NCBI GenBank assembly: GCA_002396645.1
Contig: DGYI01000037.1
Coordinates: 55,280-119,279, forward strand
Direction of reading: 5' to 3'
DNA from: Firmicutes bacterium UBA5010
GTDB taxonomy: Bacteria; Bacillota; Clostridia; Tissierellales; Sedimentibacteraceae
Length of the DNA: 64,000 nucleotides
Under the pieces are notes generated by a model. The model was given only the letters and a program-made list of their open reading frames with translations, made no database searches and had not been told where the DNA came from. Position numbers and translations under genes: made by a program. The first letter of the stretch is position 1; each line of letters begins with the position of its first letter. Below, piece after piece: positions 18,538 through 27,216 of the stretch.

Positions 18538-19710
18538 ATGGAAGATTTTAATGAAATGATTAAAGAGATTCATCAAGAATTAGATAATGTAAGGCAGGTA
18601 AAAAAATGTACCGCATGCGAATGTTTCATTGACGTTATAGAAGGGATAAAAGGAGACCTTGAAAAAATTGATACACAAGAGTCTAAGTCAGCGCAGGAGG
18701 ATATAAAGCGTTGGTTATCAGAAGGAAACAAGGAACGTCACAGTTGTTATGGGTGCGAAGAATGTCTTCCCATAAATCCATATAACCGATTTAGTGCCAG
18801 CCTAAAGGGTGACGGTACATCCAAAGCATATAATGCTGAAACAATAGAAACAAACTCCTGCGGCTGTGGGGGTGCGTGCAAGCCACTCACCCCGCAGCCT
18901 AAGGCAATAAAGAAATGGCCTATCGTTGAAGGTGAATATATTGTAGGAAATACTGAAGCTTCGATGGCTATCTGTACATTGGCAGACACAGACCTTCCGA
19001 ATGAATTAAAGGCAGTAGACTTATTAGAGCATACCGCCATTATTGGCACACTCTCTACTGAAAACTTAGGCGTTGAGCGCGTGATAAGGAATTTAACAGC
19101 AAATCCGAATATCGGGTACCTTATCCTCTGCGGAAAGGATTCTCGCGGACACCGGGCAGGTCAGGCCATTTTGTCTCTTAAGGATAACGGAGTGGATCAA
19201 GATAATCGTATTATTGGTGCGAAAGGGCCTCGACCGGTACTTAAAAATATTACTGCTGGCGAAATAGAAGCATTCCGCAAGCATATAACCGTGATAAACG
19301 AAATTGGTACTCAGGATACTTCAAGGCTTACCGAAGTTGTTAAAGCATATATGGATAAACCAAAAGGGGTGACTCCAATTCTTCCGCCTAAAGTGCAAAT
19401 GCCAAAAGTGGTTGAGGCGGTGCCTCGTAGTAACCGAGAATGGACTCACGACCCCGAAGGCTTTTTCCTGCTTCTTTTAGATAGGGATGCTAAAAGCATT
19501 ATCTGCGAACACTATATAGAAGATGGTGTTATCAGCGAAGTGATTAAAGGAGTAAGTGCCGAAGATATTGCAAATACAATTATAAAGCGTGGGTTACTAT
19601 CCCGTCTTGACCATGCCGTCTATCTTGGTAGGGAACTTGCTAAAGCGGAAACGGCCTTAAATCTCGGTATACCATATACGCAGGATGAAACACTATATGA
19701 AGATAAATAA
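18538..19710 (+). CDS. Cys-rich module fused to MtrA-like corrinoid domain and DUF4346-like C-terminus
   Basis: The 390-residue protein has three parts. Residues 1-120 repeat the Cys-rich module (C24, C27, C29, C70, C73, C76, C108, C110, C114). Residues 127-250 resemble MtrA, the corrinoid subunit of methanogen methyltransferase: WPIVEGEYIVGNTEAS, STENLGVERVI and LCGKDSRGHRAGQ, where H205 matches the cobalt-ligand histidine (His84 in Methanothermobacter MtrA). Residues about 300-385 resemble DUF4346, known attached to MtrA-like and thymidylate-synthase-related proteins. No membrane anchor is present. In a bacterial metal-resistance operon this suggests corrinoid-dependent methyl transfer, perhaps to or from a metal(loid), but no such reaction is established. 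Confidence 0.8.
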   Translation: MEDFNEMIKEIHQELDNVRQVKKCTACECFIDVIEGIKGDLEKIDTQESKSAQEDIKRWLSEGNKERHSCYGCEECLPINPYNRFSASLKGDGTSKAYNAETIETNSCGCGGACKPLTPQPKAIKKWPIVEGEYIVGNTEASMAICTLADTDLPNELKAVDLLEHTAIIGTLSTENLGVERVIRNLTANPNIGYLILCGKDSRGHRAGQAILSLKDNGVDQDNRIIGAKGPRPVLKNITAGEIEAFRKHITVINEIGTQDTSRLTEVVKAYMDKPKGVTPILPPKVQMPKVVEAVPRSNREWTHDPEGFFLLLLDRDAKSIICEHYIEDGVISEVIKGVSAEDIANTIIKRGLLSRLDHAVYLGRELAKAETALNLGIPYTQDETLYEDK

Positions 19711-19734
19711 ATATTAATACGAGGGTGTAATACC

Positions 19735-19929
19735 GTATGTCGATAACCTCGAACTCGCAGTGGTAAATACCCTTGCCTTACTCATGGTGAGCACCTAGCT
19801 CGAAACAAGGATGTTCTGCCTGCTTGTCGGCAGTGTAGCAAGGTGGCTTAGGTATTCTGGCGTGCATGCTCCTGCTGGAGATGGTCGAGGATTTCAAACC
19901 GGTTCCGCCCGATCATAATCATGTGAGCA
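19735..19929. other. GC-richer noncoding block with several hairpins
   Basis: No convincing gene is seen on either strand. The block is clearly richer in G+C than its flanks and has small hairpins (CGAGG/CCTCG across 19721-19755, CTGCC/GGCAG near 19820, CTCC/GGAG near 19873). It could be a relic of an insertion sequence or a structured RNA; I cannot decide. It separates the MtrA-fusion gene from an arsR remnant and the cadA promoter. Confidence 0.4.
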
Positions 19930-19968
19930 CTTAATTCAAATGAAATGAGTGTCTGCGATTTGGCAGTG
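19930..19968 (+). pseudogene. arsR remnant (metal-binding helix of a CadC-like regulator)
   Basis: This 39-base stretch matches bases 35457-35495 of the intact ArsR gene at about 35 of 39 positions and reads NEMSVCDLAV in place of NEMCVCDLAV. The sequence after it is no longer ArsR-like. It lies at the place expected for a cadC gene in front of cadA, so the second metal locus has lost its own regulator. The following bases to 20160 contain a short open frame with no family resemblance. Confidence 0.7.
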
Positions 19969-20182
19969 TCTTCGCTGTACTTACAAGCACTACCAATGCA
20001 ATGCTATTCATAAAGGCAACAATGAAATCGTATGGATTAACAAAGTAGATTCTCATACAAATGGGAATATTGCAGTAATTGCTTGGAGCGCTAATGAAAT
20101 TAGGCAAAATATTTTACTCTTATTGATTTCCTTTGTTAATGTCATTTGATCAAATTTTTTTTGCTGGTTTTTGTTTTATGTA

Positions 20183-20234
20183 TTGACAATAAATTGTGAT
20201 AGTGATAATATAATGATTAAGCAATTGCTTAATC
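20183..20234 (+). promoter_or_regulatory. cadA promoter with perfect 20-bp palindromic operator
   Basis: TTGACA at 20183-20188 and an AT-rich -10 (TAATAT 20206-20211, 17-base spacer) are followed at once by a perfect 20-bp palindrome with core TTAAGCAATTGCTTAA (20215-20234). Variants of it lie at the start-site region of lspA and cadC, so the CadC-like protein at 34667 is the likely repressor. Confidence 0.78.
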
Positions 20235-20259
20235 ATTTATATGAATAGGAGGATCAACG

Positions 20260-22857
20260 ATGTTAAAGAAGGAATTAATATTAGAAGGCTTAGATTGTGC
20301 CAATTGCGCAGCCAAGATTGAACATGAAGTTAATGAACTAAATGGAGTCCAAGCATATATGAATTTCATGAACAAGACATTAACTTTAGAAACTGAATCA
20401 GATTCTGATTACGTGAGCGCACTAGAACAAGTTAAGTCCATAGTGCGTAAACATGAACCTGATGTTTCAGTAAAAGAAAAAACAGTTAACAAAGGAGCTA
20501 AGAAAGTATTAATACTTGAAGGCCTAGACTGTGCTAATTGTGCAGCTAAGATTGAAACACAGACCAAAAGCCTTGAGGGAGTCAACAATGCAACAGTTGA
20601 CTTTGTTTCTAAAAAACTGACAATAGAAGTTGCTGATAAGAAGGAATTTAATAGAATTCTCGGAGAGGTAACGGCCATCGTAAAAAAAATTGAGCCGGAT
20701 GTTAAGGTAGTCGATGCAGATAAAAATAAGGGCAATAAAAGCATAATAATGCTTGAAGGACTTGGCTGCGCAAATTGTGCCGCAAAAATAGAAACGGAAG
20801 TTAAAAATTTAGAAGGAGTTAAGTTTGCTTCAGTAGATTTTGTTTCAAAGAAACTTACGTTGGAAACTGATGATAGCATTAGCATTTCCAAGTTAAGTGA
20901 AAAGATAGAAGGTATAGTAAAGAAAATAGAGCCGGATGTTAAGGTTACTTTTGAGGGGAATACCTTCAAGTCTAAAACAAAAGAAAATGATATCGACGAA
21001 GATAAAGACAACCACAAAAAAGAAATAGTAAAGCTTGTGATTGGTGGCGCAATATTTGCGGCAGGTATTATTTTTAATTTCCAGGATTGGCTGGAACTTA
21101 CTATATTTTTAATAAGCTATATTATAGTTGGCGGAAGTGTTGTTTTACGAGCAATAAAAGGTATCACTCGAGGGCAGGTATTTAGTGAGCACTTCCTTAT
21201 GAGTGTCGCTACAATTGGTGCCTTCTTCATTGGAGAATATCCAGAAGGTGTAGCTGTTATGATGTTCTATCTAGTTGGTGAACTGTTCCAGGATATGGCT
21301 ATAGATCATTCCAGAAAATCAATAAGTTCATTAATGGATATAAGACCTGACTATGCAAATCTGAAAGTAGGAAATGAACTGAAAAAAGTATCTCCTGAAG
21401 ATGTAAGTATTGGAGATATTATTGTTGTAAAGCCGGGAGAAAAAATTCCACTGGATGGCAAGGTAATAGAAGGAACTTCAATGGTTGACACATCTGCATT
21501 AACAGGTGAATCTGTTCCACGCGAATTGGAGCCAGGAAATGATGCTTTAAGCGGATTTATTAATAAGAATGGTGTCCTAACAGTCGAAGTAACAAAAGAT
21601 TACAGCGAATCGACTGTGTCTAAGATTTTGGATTTAGTTCAAAATGCCAGCAGCAGGAAAGCTCCAACTGAACAGTTTATAACAAAGTTTGCAAGATATT
21701 ATACTCCAGTGGTAGTGTTTGGCGCCTTAGCACTTGCAATTATACCTCCTTTAGTGATTCCCGGAGCTACCTTCTCTCAATGGATTTATAGAGCCTTGGT
21801 ATTTTTAGTGATATCCTGCCCATGTGCACTAGTGATTTCAATACCCTTGGGATTCTTCGGCGGTATTGGAGGAGCATCAAAGAGAGGTATATTGGTAAAA
21901 GGCAGCAACTACCTTGAAGCCTTAAACAATGTGGAAATAGTTATTTTTGATAAGACAGGGACTTTAACCAAAGGGGTATTCAAAGTTACAGAAACAAATC
22001 CTCAAAATGATTATACAGAGGAAGAACTAATAGAGTATGCAGCATATGCTGAAAGTTATTCAAATCACCCGATTGCACTTTCAATTATGAGTGCCTACAA
22101 TACCGAAATAGATAAGAACAGAATTGAAAACTACCAAGAAATTGCGGGACATGGGATCAAGGTAGATGTCAACGGCAAAGAAGTCCTTGCTGGCAATACC
22201 AGATTAATGGTCAGTGAAAATATTAAATACAATGATGTTGAGACTTTAGGAACTGTAGTACATGTTGCAATAAATAACAAATATGCGGGTAATATCGTTA
22301 TTTCAGATGAAGTGAAAGAAGACTCAGCACATGCAATTAAAGAGCTTAAATCTCTCGGCATCAAAAAAACGGTAATGCTTACTGGAGATTTAAAGACGGT
22401 AGGTGACAAAATTGGAAAGCAGCTAGGTTTGGATGAAGTTTATTCAGAATTGCTGCCTGCTGACAAGGTTGACAAACTCGAATTGCTGGATAGTAAAAAA
22501 TCCCCTAAAGGAAAACTTGTATTTGTTGGCGATGGTATCAACGATGCGCCTGTACTCGCAAGAGCCGATATTGGAATGGCCATGGGTGGCTTGGGTTCCG
22601 ATGCAGCGATTGAAGCTGCAGATATCGTAATCATGACCGATGAGCCATCCAAGATAGCCACCGCTATCAAGGTTGCAAAAAGAACAAGGAATATTGTAGT
22701 GCAAAATATTGTTCTTGCATTAGGTGTAAAATCCATATTCCTTGTATTAGGTGCAACTGGAGTGGCTTCATTATGGGAGGCTGTGTTTGCAGACATGGGA
22801 GTCGCTATAATTGCAATTTTAAATGCAATGCGAGTAATGAATACGAAAAACTTATAA
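20260..22857 (+). CDS. cadA: Cd/Zn/Pb-type P1B ATPase with three HMA domains
   Basis: An 865-residue export pump. Three N-terminal HMA domains start near residues 5, 85 and 165, each with CANCAAKIE (first pair C13/C16). The core has the ion-path CPC in ISCPCALVIS, DKTGTLTKG, an HP motif in SNHPIALS and GDGINDAPVLA, as in Zn/Cd/Pb-exporting CadA/ZntA pumps. Three HMA repeats exceed the usual one or two. It is a single gene behind the palindromic operator, with an arsR remnant upstream, so control is probably in trans by the CadC-like protein of the next locus. An AGGAGG site precedes the ATG. Confidence 0.92.
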   Translation: MLKKELILEGLDCANCAAKIEHEVNELNGVQAYMNFMNKTLTLETESDSDYVSALEQVKSIVRKHEPDVSVKEKTVNKGAKKVLILEGLDCANCAAKIETQTKSLEGVNNATVDFVSKKLTIEVADKKEFNRILGEVTAIVKKIEPDVKVVDADKNKGNKSIIMLEGLGCANCAAKIETEVKNLEGVKFASVDFVSKKLTLETDDSISISKLSEKIEGIVKKIEPDVKVTFEGNTFKSKTKENDIDEDKDNHKKEIVKLVIGGAIFAAGIIFNFQDWLELTIFLISYIIVGGSVVLRAIKGITRGQVFSEHFLMSVATIGAFFIGEYPEGVAVMMFYLVGELFQDMAIDHSRKSISSLMDIRPDYANLKVGNELKKVSPEDVSIGDIIVVKPGEKIPLDGKVIEGTSMVDTSALTGESVPRELEPGNDALSGFINKNGVLTVEVTKDYSESTVSKILDLVQNASSRKAPTEQFITKFARYYTPVVVFGALALAIIPPLVIPGATFSQWIYRALVFLVISCPCALVISIPLGFFGGIGGASKRGILVKGSNYLEALNNVEIVIFDKTGTLTKGVFKVTETNPQNDYTEEELIEYAAYAESYSNHPIALSIMSAYNTEIDKNRIENYQEIAGHGIKVDVNGKEVLAGNTRLMVSENIKYNDVETLGTVVHVAINNKYAGNIVISDEVKEDSAHAIKELKSLGIKKTVMLTGDLKTVGDKIGKQLGLDEVYSELLPADKVDKLELLDSKKSPKGKLVFVGDGINDAPVLARADIGMAMGGLGSDAAIEAADIVIMTDEPSKIATAIKVAKRTRNIVVQNIVLALGVKSIFLVLGATGVASLWEAVFADMGVAIIAILNAMRVMNTKNL

Positions 22858-22876
22858 ATCTACTAGCACGATTCAC

Positions 22877-22916
22877 CCCTTGGTTTGTATCTTCAAAGAT
22901 TGAATCAAATCAAGGG
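22877..22916 (+). terminator. Imperfect hairpin downstream of cadA, conserved at the next cadA
   Basis: CCCTTGGTTTG (22877-22887) pairs with CAAATCAAGGG (22906-22916) with one mismatch. A similar hairpin lies at 37828-37868 after the other full-length cadA gene. There is no T-run, so it may be a 3' stabilising structure or weak terminator. Confidence 0.45.
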
Positions 22917-23006
22917 AGGATCTGCAAAAACAAAAAATATAAGATTAAGAATCAATAAATTTCGAGTTATTTATGGATTAAGTATTTTGTGAAGGGAGAA
23001 ATTGAT

Positions 23007-24431
23007 ATGTCAACTAATAATATTAAAGAACAAGTTCAGTCTTTCGGACTAAAAAAAGTAATTTCCTATTTAGATTCTGATCCGGACAAAAATATTCCTA
23101 AAATAATAGATTGGGCTGAAAAGTTCGATAAGGAAGGAACAATATCTCGTCAGCTTAGTGCTGTAAAATCTGCAATTGCAGATAAAGACGGAAACTGGTA
23201 TCAGCTTGTTAAAAGTTTGTATACTGATATTGATGATAGTGTAAGAAAAACTTTATTTGAGAATTTTCTAGTTAATGCAACAGTAATAGGAGGACAACGA
23301 CAAAAAAAGTCAAAAGAAGAAAATAACTGTAATATTCCATGGGCAATACTCATGGATCCAACCTCTGCATGCAATCTGCATTGCACCGGCTGCTGGGCAG
23401 CAGATTACGGCAATAAGCTTTCTATGAGTTATGAAACTTTGGATAGTATTATAGAACAGGGTAAAAAACTCGGTACCTACATGTATATCTACTCTGGCGG
23501 TGAACCATTAATGCGTAAACATGATATTATCAAGCTTTGCGAGAAACATAACGACTGTGCCTTCTTGGCATTTACAAATGCTACGTTAATAGATGAGGCA
23601 TTCGCTGATGAGATGCTTAGAGTAAAAAACTTTGTTCCTGCAATAAGTGTAGAAGGGTTTAAAGAGGATACTGATTTCAGACGAGGCGAAGGTACATATC
23701 AGTCGGTCTTAAATGCGATGGAAATATTAAAAAAGAAAAAACTTCCATTCGGTATATCCTGTTGTTACACAAGTAAGAATACCGATGTCATAGGAAGCGA
23801 AAAATACTTTGACGATATGATTGCAAATGGTGCAAAATTTGCCTGGTTCTTTACTTATATGCCAGTTGGAATTGATGCGGTACCTGATCTCATGGTAAAT
23901 CCGGAACAAAGAGAATATATGTATCATCAAATCAGAAAATTTAGAGAAACTAAACCATTGTTTACGATGGATTTTTGGAATGATGGCGAATATGTTAAGG
24001 GATGTATTGCTGGAGGAAAATGCTATCTTCATATCAATGCAAATGGTGATATAGAACCTTGTGCTTTTATTCATTACTCCGACTCAAACATTAAAGAAAA
24101 GACCTTGATTGAAGCGTATAAGTCCCCATTGTTCATGCAATACAAGGAAAATCAACCTTTTAGCGAAAATTATCTGCGTCCTTGCCCACTACTTGACAAT
24201 AAAGGACGGTTGGCTGAAATGGTGGACAAGTCCGGAGCAAAATCAACAGACATGCAACACCCTGAGGATGTACATGCTTTGTGTGCTAAATGCAAGACTG
24301 CAGCTGATAATTGGGAGACCACAGCCAACAGGCTTTGGAAAGAATCTCATGGATGTGAAGGATGCAAGAGTACAGCAGATATGAAGTCATTAGAAAAAAA
24401 TTTAAGATACAATCTAAATAGAAAGAGATGA
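23007..24431 (+). CDS. Radical SAM enzyme with C-terminal cysteine clusters, candidate lipid-modifying
   Basis: The start is ATG 23007, eight bases after AAGGGAG; the upstream GTG (22989) overlaps that site. In the 474-residue product C122, C126 and C129 (CNLHCTGC) bind the SAM cluster, YSGGEPL is the SAM-contact motif, and further cysteines (CIAGGKC, EPCAF, RPCPL, CAKCK, CEGC) suggest auxiliary SPASM-like clusters. A ~105-residue helical N-terminus precedes the barrel. The substrate is not visible. It shares ATGA with metK, so its SAM supply is encoded in the same transcript, and the genes downstream act on fatty acids and phospholipids; radical SAM enzymes that join lipid tails are known in bacteria. 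Lipid modification is inference. Confidence 0.85.
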   Translation: MSTNNIKEQVQSFGLKKVISYLDSDPDKNIPKIIDWAEKFDKEGTISRQLSAVKSAIADKDGNWYQLVKSLYTDIDDSVRKTLFENFLVNATVIGGQRQKKSKEENNCNIPWAILMDPTSACNLHCTGCWAADYGNKLSMSYETLDSIIEQGKKLGTYMYIYSGGEPLMRKHDIIKLCEKHNDCAFLAFTNATLIDEAFADEMLRVKNFVPAISVEGFKEDTDFRRGEGTYQSVLNAMEILKKKKLPFGISCCYTSKNTDVIGSEKYFDDMIANGAKFAWFFTYMPVGIDAVPDLMVNPEQREYMYHQIRKFRETKPLFTMDFWNDGEYVKGCIAGGKCYLHINANGDIEPCAFIHYSDSNIKEKTLIEAYKSPLFMQYKENQPFSENYLRPCPLLDNKGRLAEMVDKSGAKSTDMQHPEDVHALCAKCKTAADNWETTANRLWKESHGCEGCKSTADMKSLEKNLRYNLNRKR

Positions 24432-25606
24432 AAAACATGAAGCATACTTTTTTTACTTCAGAATCTGTTACAGAAGGGCATCCGGATAAGGCATGCGACC
24501 AAATTGCTGATGGCATACTGGATGAATTTTTAAAAAAGGATCCATTTTCTCGCGTAGCCTGTGAGGTTACTGCAGAAACGGACGCTGTTCACATAATGGG
24601 TGAAATTACATCCTCTGCAAAGGTTGACTACAAACAGGTTGCACGGCAGATTATTCGCAGGATTGGATATACTGAACCTGCAACAGGGTTTGATGCGGAT
24701 ACCTGCCTGATAACTTGTAGTCTCCACACTCAATCCCCGGATATCGCCCTCGGCGTAAATCAATCTTTAGAAAGCAAACAGGCTTGTGCTGTCGATTCGG
24801 AACTGGGGGCAGGAGATCAGGGCATGATGTTTGGATACGCCTGTAACGAAACCTCTGAAATGATGCCAATGCCTATTACATTGGCACATGAGTTGACTAA
24901 AAAGCTGGCACAAGCAAGAAAAGAAAAAGTGCTTCCGTATTTACGTCCTGATGGAAAAGCGCAGGTAACTGTGGAATATCAGAATGGCTCACCCATAAGA
25001 CTAGACGCAATTGTTATATCAACTCAGCATACAACTGAAGTAACATTTGAAAAGTTACAAAAAGATATTGTAACACAGGTTATTCAAAAAACAATTCCTT
25101 CAAAACTTTTAGATGGCAATACCAGAATGCTTATTAACCCGACAGGTCGATTTGTTTTTGGCGGCCCCGCCTGTGATTCTGGTTTGACAGGACGAAAAAT
25201 AATAGTGGACACTTATGGTGGCTATGCAAAACATGGCGGCGGCTCATTCTCTGGGAAAGACCCAACGAAAGTTGACAGAAGCGCTGCCTATATGGCACGC
25301 TATATTGCCAAAAACATTGTTGCTACGGAAATTGCCAAACGGTGTGAAATACAAATTAGCTATGCGATTGGCGTGGCTAAACCGGTTTCCCTATTTGTAG
25401 ATACTTTTGGAACTGGTGTTGTCTCTGATGAAAAGCTTTGCAAATGGATTTTGAAGACATATGATATGCGCCCCGCAGCAATTATAGAAAGATTCCAGCT
25501 CCGCCGCCCGATTTATTTGCAAACTGCATCCTACGGACATTTTGGTAGAAGTGATTTGGATTTGCCCTGGGAAAAAGTTGATTATAATACAACATACAAT
25601 TTATAG
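24428..25606 (+). CDS. metK: S-adenosylmethionine synthetase
   Basis: MetK makes SAM from ATP and methionine. The 392-residue protein is full length, with FTSESVTEGHPDK at the N-terminus, GAGDQGMMFGYA near 118-129 and the loop GGGSFSGKD near 263-271 (usually GGGAFSGKD). ATG 24428 overlaps the radical SAM stop by four bases; ATG 24437 is a second possibility with better spacing from GAAAGAG. A metK on a mobile island is probably an extra copy that supplies SAM locally to the radical SAM and cyclopropane synthases nearby. Confidence 0.93.
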   Translation: MKNMKHTFFTSESVTEGHPDKACDQIADGILDEFLKKDPFSRVACEVTAETDAVHIMGEITSSAKVDYKQVARQIIRRIGYTEPATGFDADTCLITCSLHTQSPDIALGVNQSLESKQACAVDSELGAGDQGMMFGYACNETSEMMPMPITLAHELTKKLAQARKEKVLPYLRPDGKAQVTVEYQNGSPIRLDAIVISTQHTTEVTFEKLQKDIVTQVIQKTIPSKLLDGNTRMLINPTGRFVFGGPACDSGLTGRKIIVDTYGGYAKHGGGSFSGKDPTKVDRSAAYMARYIAKNIVATEIAKRCEIQISYAIGVAKPVSLFVDTFGTGVVSDEKLCKWILKTYDMRPAAIIERFQLRRPIYLQTASYGHFGRSDLDLPWEKVDYNTTYNL

Positions 25607-25696
25607 CAATTCATCCCTGCACCAAAAAGATATATTTTATAGAAGACAAATAAACTTAAAGCTAAATAGTTAGAAATATAAAAGTGAGGTGAAGCT

Positions 25697-26569
25697 ATGA
25701 AAGATTATGTGATTATAACTGATTCGACATCAGACCTTCCGACAGATATTATTAATGAGTTTGGTATTGCGGTCATACCGATGCCGTTTAACTTAGGTGA
25801 TGATAATTATATACATTATCCTGATGGAAGAGAGCTAGAAATTCATAAATTTTATGAAAGACTACGTCTTGGTGAAAAATCCACCACAACGCAGATAAAC
25901 ATTAAAACATATATGGAATACTTCGAAACTATCATAAAGTCCGGAAATGACATTATATACATATCATTTTCATCAGGATTAAGCGGTACGTATAATTCAT
26001 CATTACTTGCAGCAGAAGAATTGAAGAAGAAATATCCAAAACGTAAGATTATTTGTGTAGATTCCAAGGCCGCTTCTTTAGGTGAAGGACTTTTAGTATA
26101 CAGCGCAGCAAAGAAAAAAGAAGAAGGATTTGAATTAGAAGAGCTTAATGAGTGGATTATAAATAACCGCTGCCATTTATGCCATTGGTTTACTGTAGAT
26201 GATTTAAATCATCTTAAGCGAGGGGGAAGAGTAACAACTATGACAGCAGCAGTAGGCACTGCATTGGATATAAAGCCTATTCTGCATGTTGACGATGAAG
26301 GACATCTAATACCTGTATTCAGGGTAAGAGGGCGTAAAAGGTCGCTAAAAGCATTGGTTGATCATATGCTTAAAAGTTGCATCGATCCAGAAGAACAAAT
26401 AATTTTCATAGGACATGGAGATAGCTCAAATGATGCAGTACTTCTCGAAAGCTTAGTTCGAGATAAGTTTCAAGTGAAAGATGTCATAATCAACAATATA
26501 GGACCAATTATAGGTACTCACTCAGGACCAGGTACGATTGCTTTATTTTTCTTTGGTACTGAAAAATAA
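25697..26569 (+). CDS. DegV/FakB family fatty-acid-binding protein
   Basis: The 290-residue protein shows the DegV hallmarks: IITDSTSDLP at 6-15, ISFSSGLSGTYNS at about 94-106, CVDSKAASLGEG, HLKRGGR and GTHSGPGTIALFF near the end. DegV/FakB proteins hold a fatty acid and present it to the kinase FakA, making acyl-phosphate for phospholipid synthesis. No FakA gene is nearby, so it would use the host kinase. It sits between metK and a small membrane protein in the lipid-related block. Start ATG 25697 follows GTGAGGTG. Confidence 0.88.
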   Translation: MKDYVIITDSTSDLPTDIINEFGIAVIPMPFNLGDDNYIHYPDGRELEIHKFYERLRLGEKSTTTQINIKTYMEYFETIIKSGNDIIYISFSSGLSGTYNSSLLAAEELKKKYPKRKIICVDSKAASLGEGLLVYSAAKKKEEGFELEELNEWIINNRCHLCHWFTVDDLNHLKRGGRVTTMTAAVGTALDIKPILHVDDEGHLIPVFRVRGRKRSLKALVDHMLKSCIDPEEQIIFIGHGDSSNDAVLLESLVRDKFQVKDVIINNIGPIIGTHSGPGTIALFFFGTEK

Positions 26570-26676
26570 ACTCAATATAAGATTATACCTTTTTTTGGAA
26601 ACAACATATATAATATGCAGGGCACAACAATAAATTAAAATTTTTCTGAAAATCATATAAAAGGGAGAATATCAAA

Positions 26677-26871
26677 ATGAGTGAAAATGTTGGCAGATGG
26701 TTAGGTTGGATCGGAATAATAGTAGCTGTAGTCGGGTTCTTCTGGCAACCTATATGGATGGGAGCAATAGCAATTGTTGCAGGTATTGTAGGATTGTTCT
26801 CTCCTCAGAAAAAATTAAACTGGGTCGCAATTGCAGCCGGTGTAGTTGCCTTAATAATTGGGATAGTATAG
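26677..26871 (+). CDS. Small three-helix membrane protein
   Basis: A 64-residue, mostly hydrophobic protein: membrane segments at about 9-25, 28-43 and 48-64 separated by QPIW and SPQKKLN. An AAGGGAG site precedes the ATG. No family is recognised with confidence. It is co-directional with the lipid genes, and a role in membrane stress is only a guess. Confidence 0.6.
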   Translation: MSENVGRWLGWIGIIVAVVGFFWQPIWMGAIAIVAGIVGLFSPQKKLNWVAIAAGVVALIIGIV

Positions 26872-27216
26872 TTAAACATTATTTCTATTACTACAAAGTA
26901 AAGGATGAAAAGTCATATACATTTTTAAGATGAACTGATCACGTGTCCTGCGTATTATATATGTTGTTTCCTAATATACAGAACTTAAGACTTGTTATCA
27001 TCAATAAGGTAAGATGATTTATGTGATGTTTTTTATACGCATAAAAAATGGTTTAGAGCGATGTTTCAAAGAAGACAATAAAAAATCGTTCTGCCGTAAA
27101 ATAAAAGATCGGTTTGGGGGGGATTTAATAACCATATGGTTAATCTATGCTCACGTTTTGCCACCCTTTTGATCGTAAGAAAAGGATAAGAGCATGAGTA
27201 AGAGGAGATGAAACCA
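26872..27216. other. Noncoding gap before cardiolipin synthase
   Basis: No gene is visible. A palindrome AACCATATGGTT (27130-27141) within TTAATAACC/GGTTAATC may be a regulator site. A GGGGGG run lies just before it. Confidence 0.3.

Noticed and set aside
19949..20149. 66-codon open frame after the MtrA-fusion gene
   Set aside because: It begins inside the arsR remnant, has no ribosome-binding site and no family resemblance.
20409..21017. Long leftward open frame opposite the HMA repeats of cadA
   Set aside because: It is antisense to three repeated HMA domains; serine/leucine-rich composition is typical of a shadow frame.
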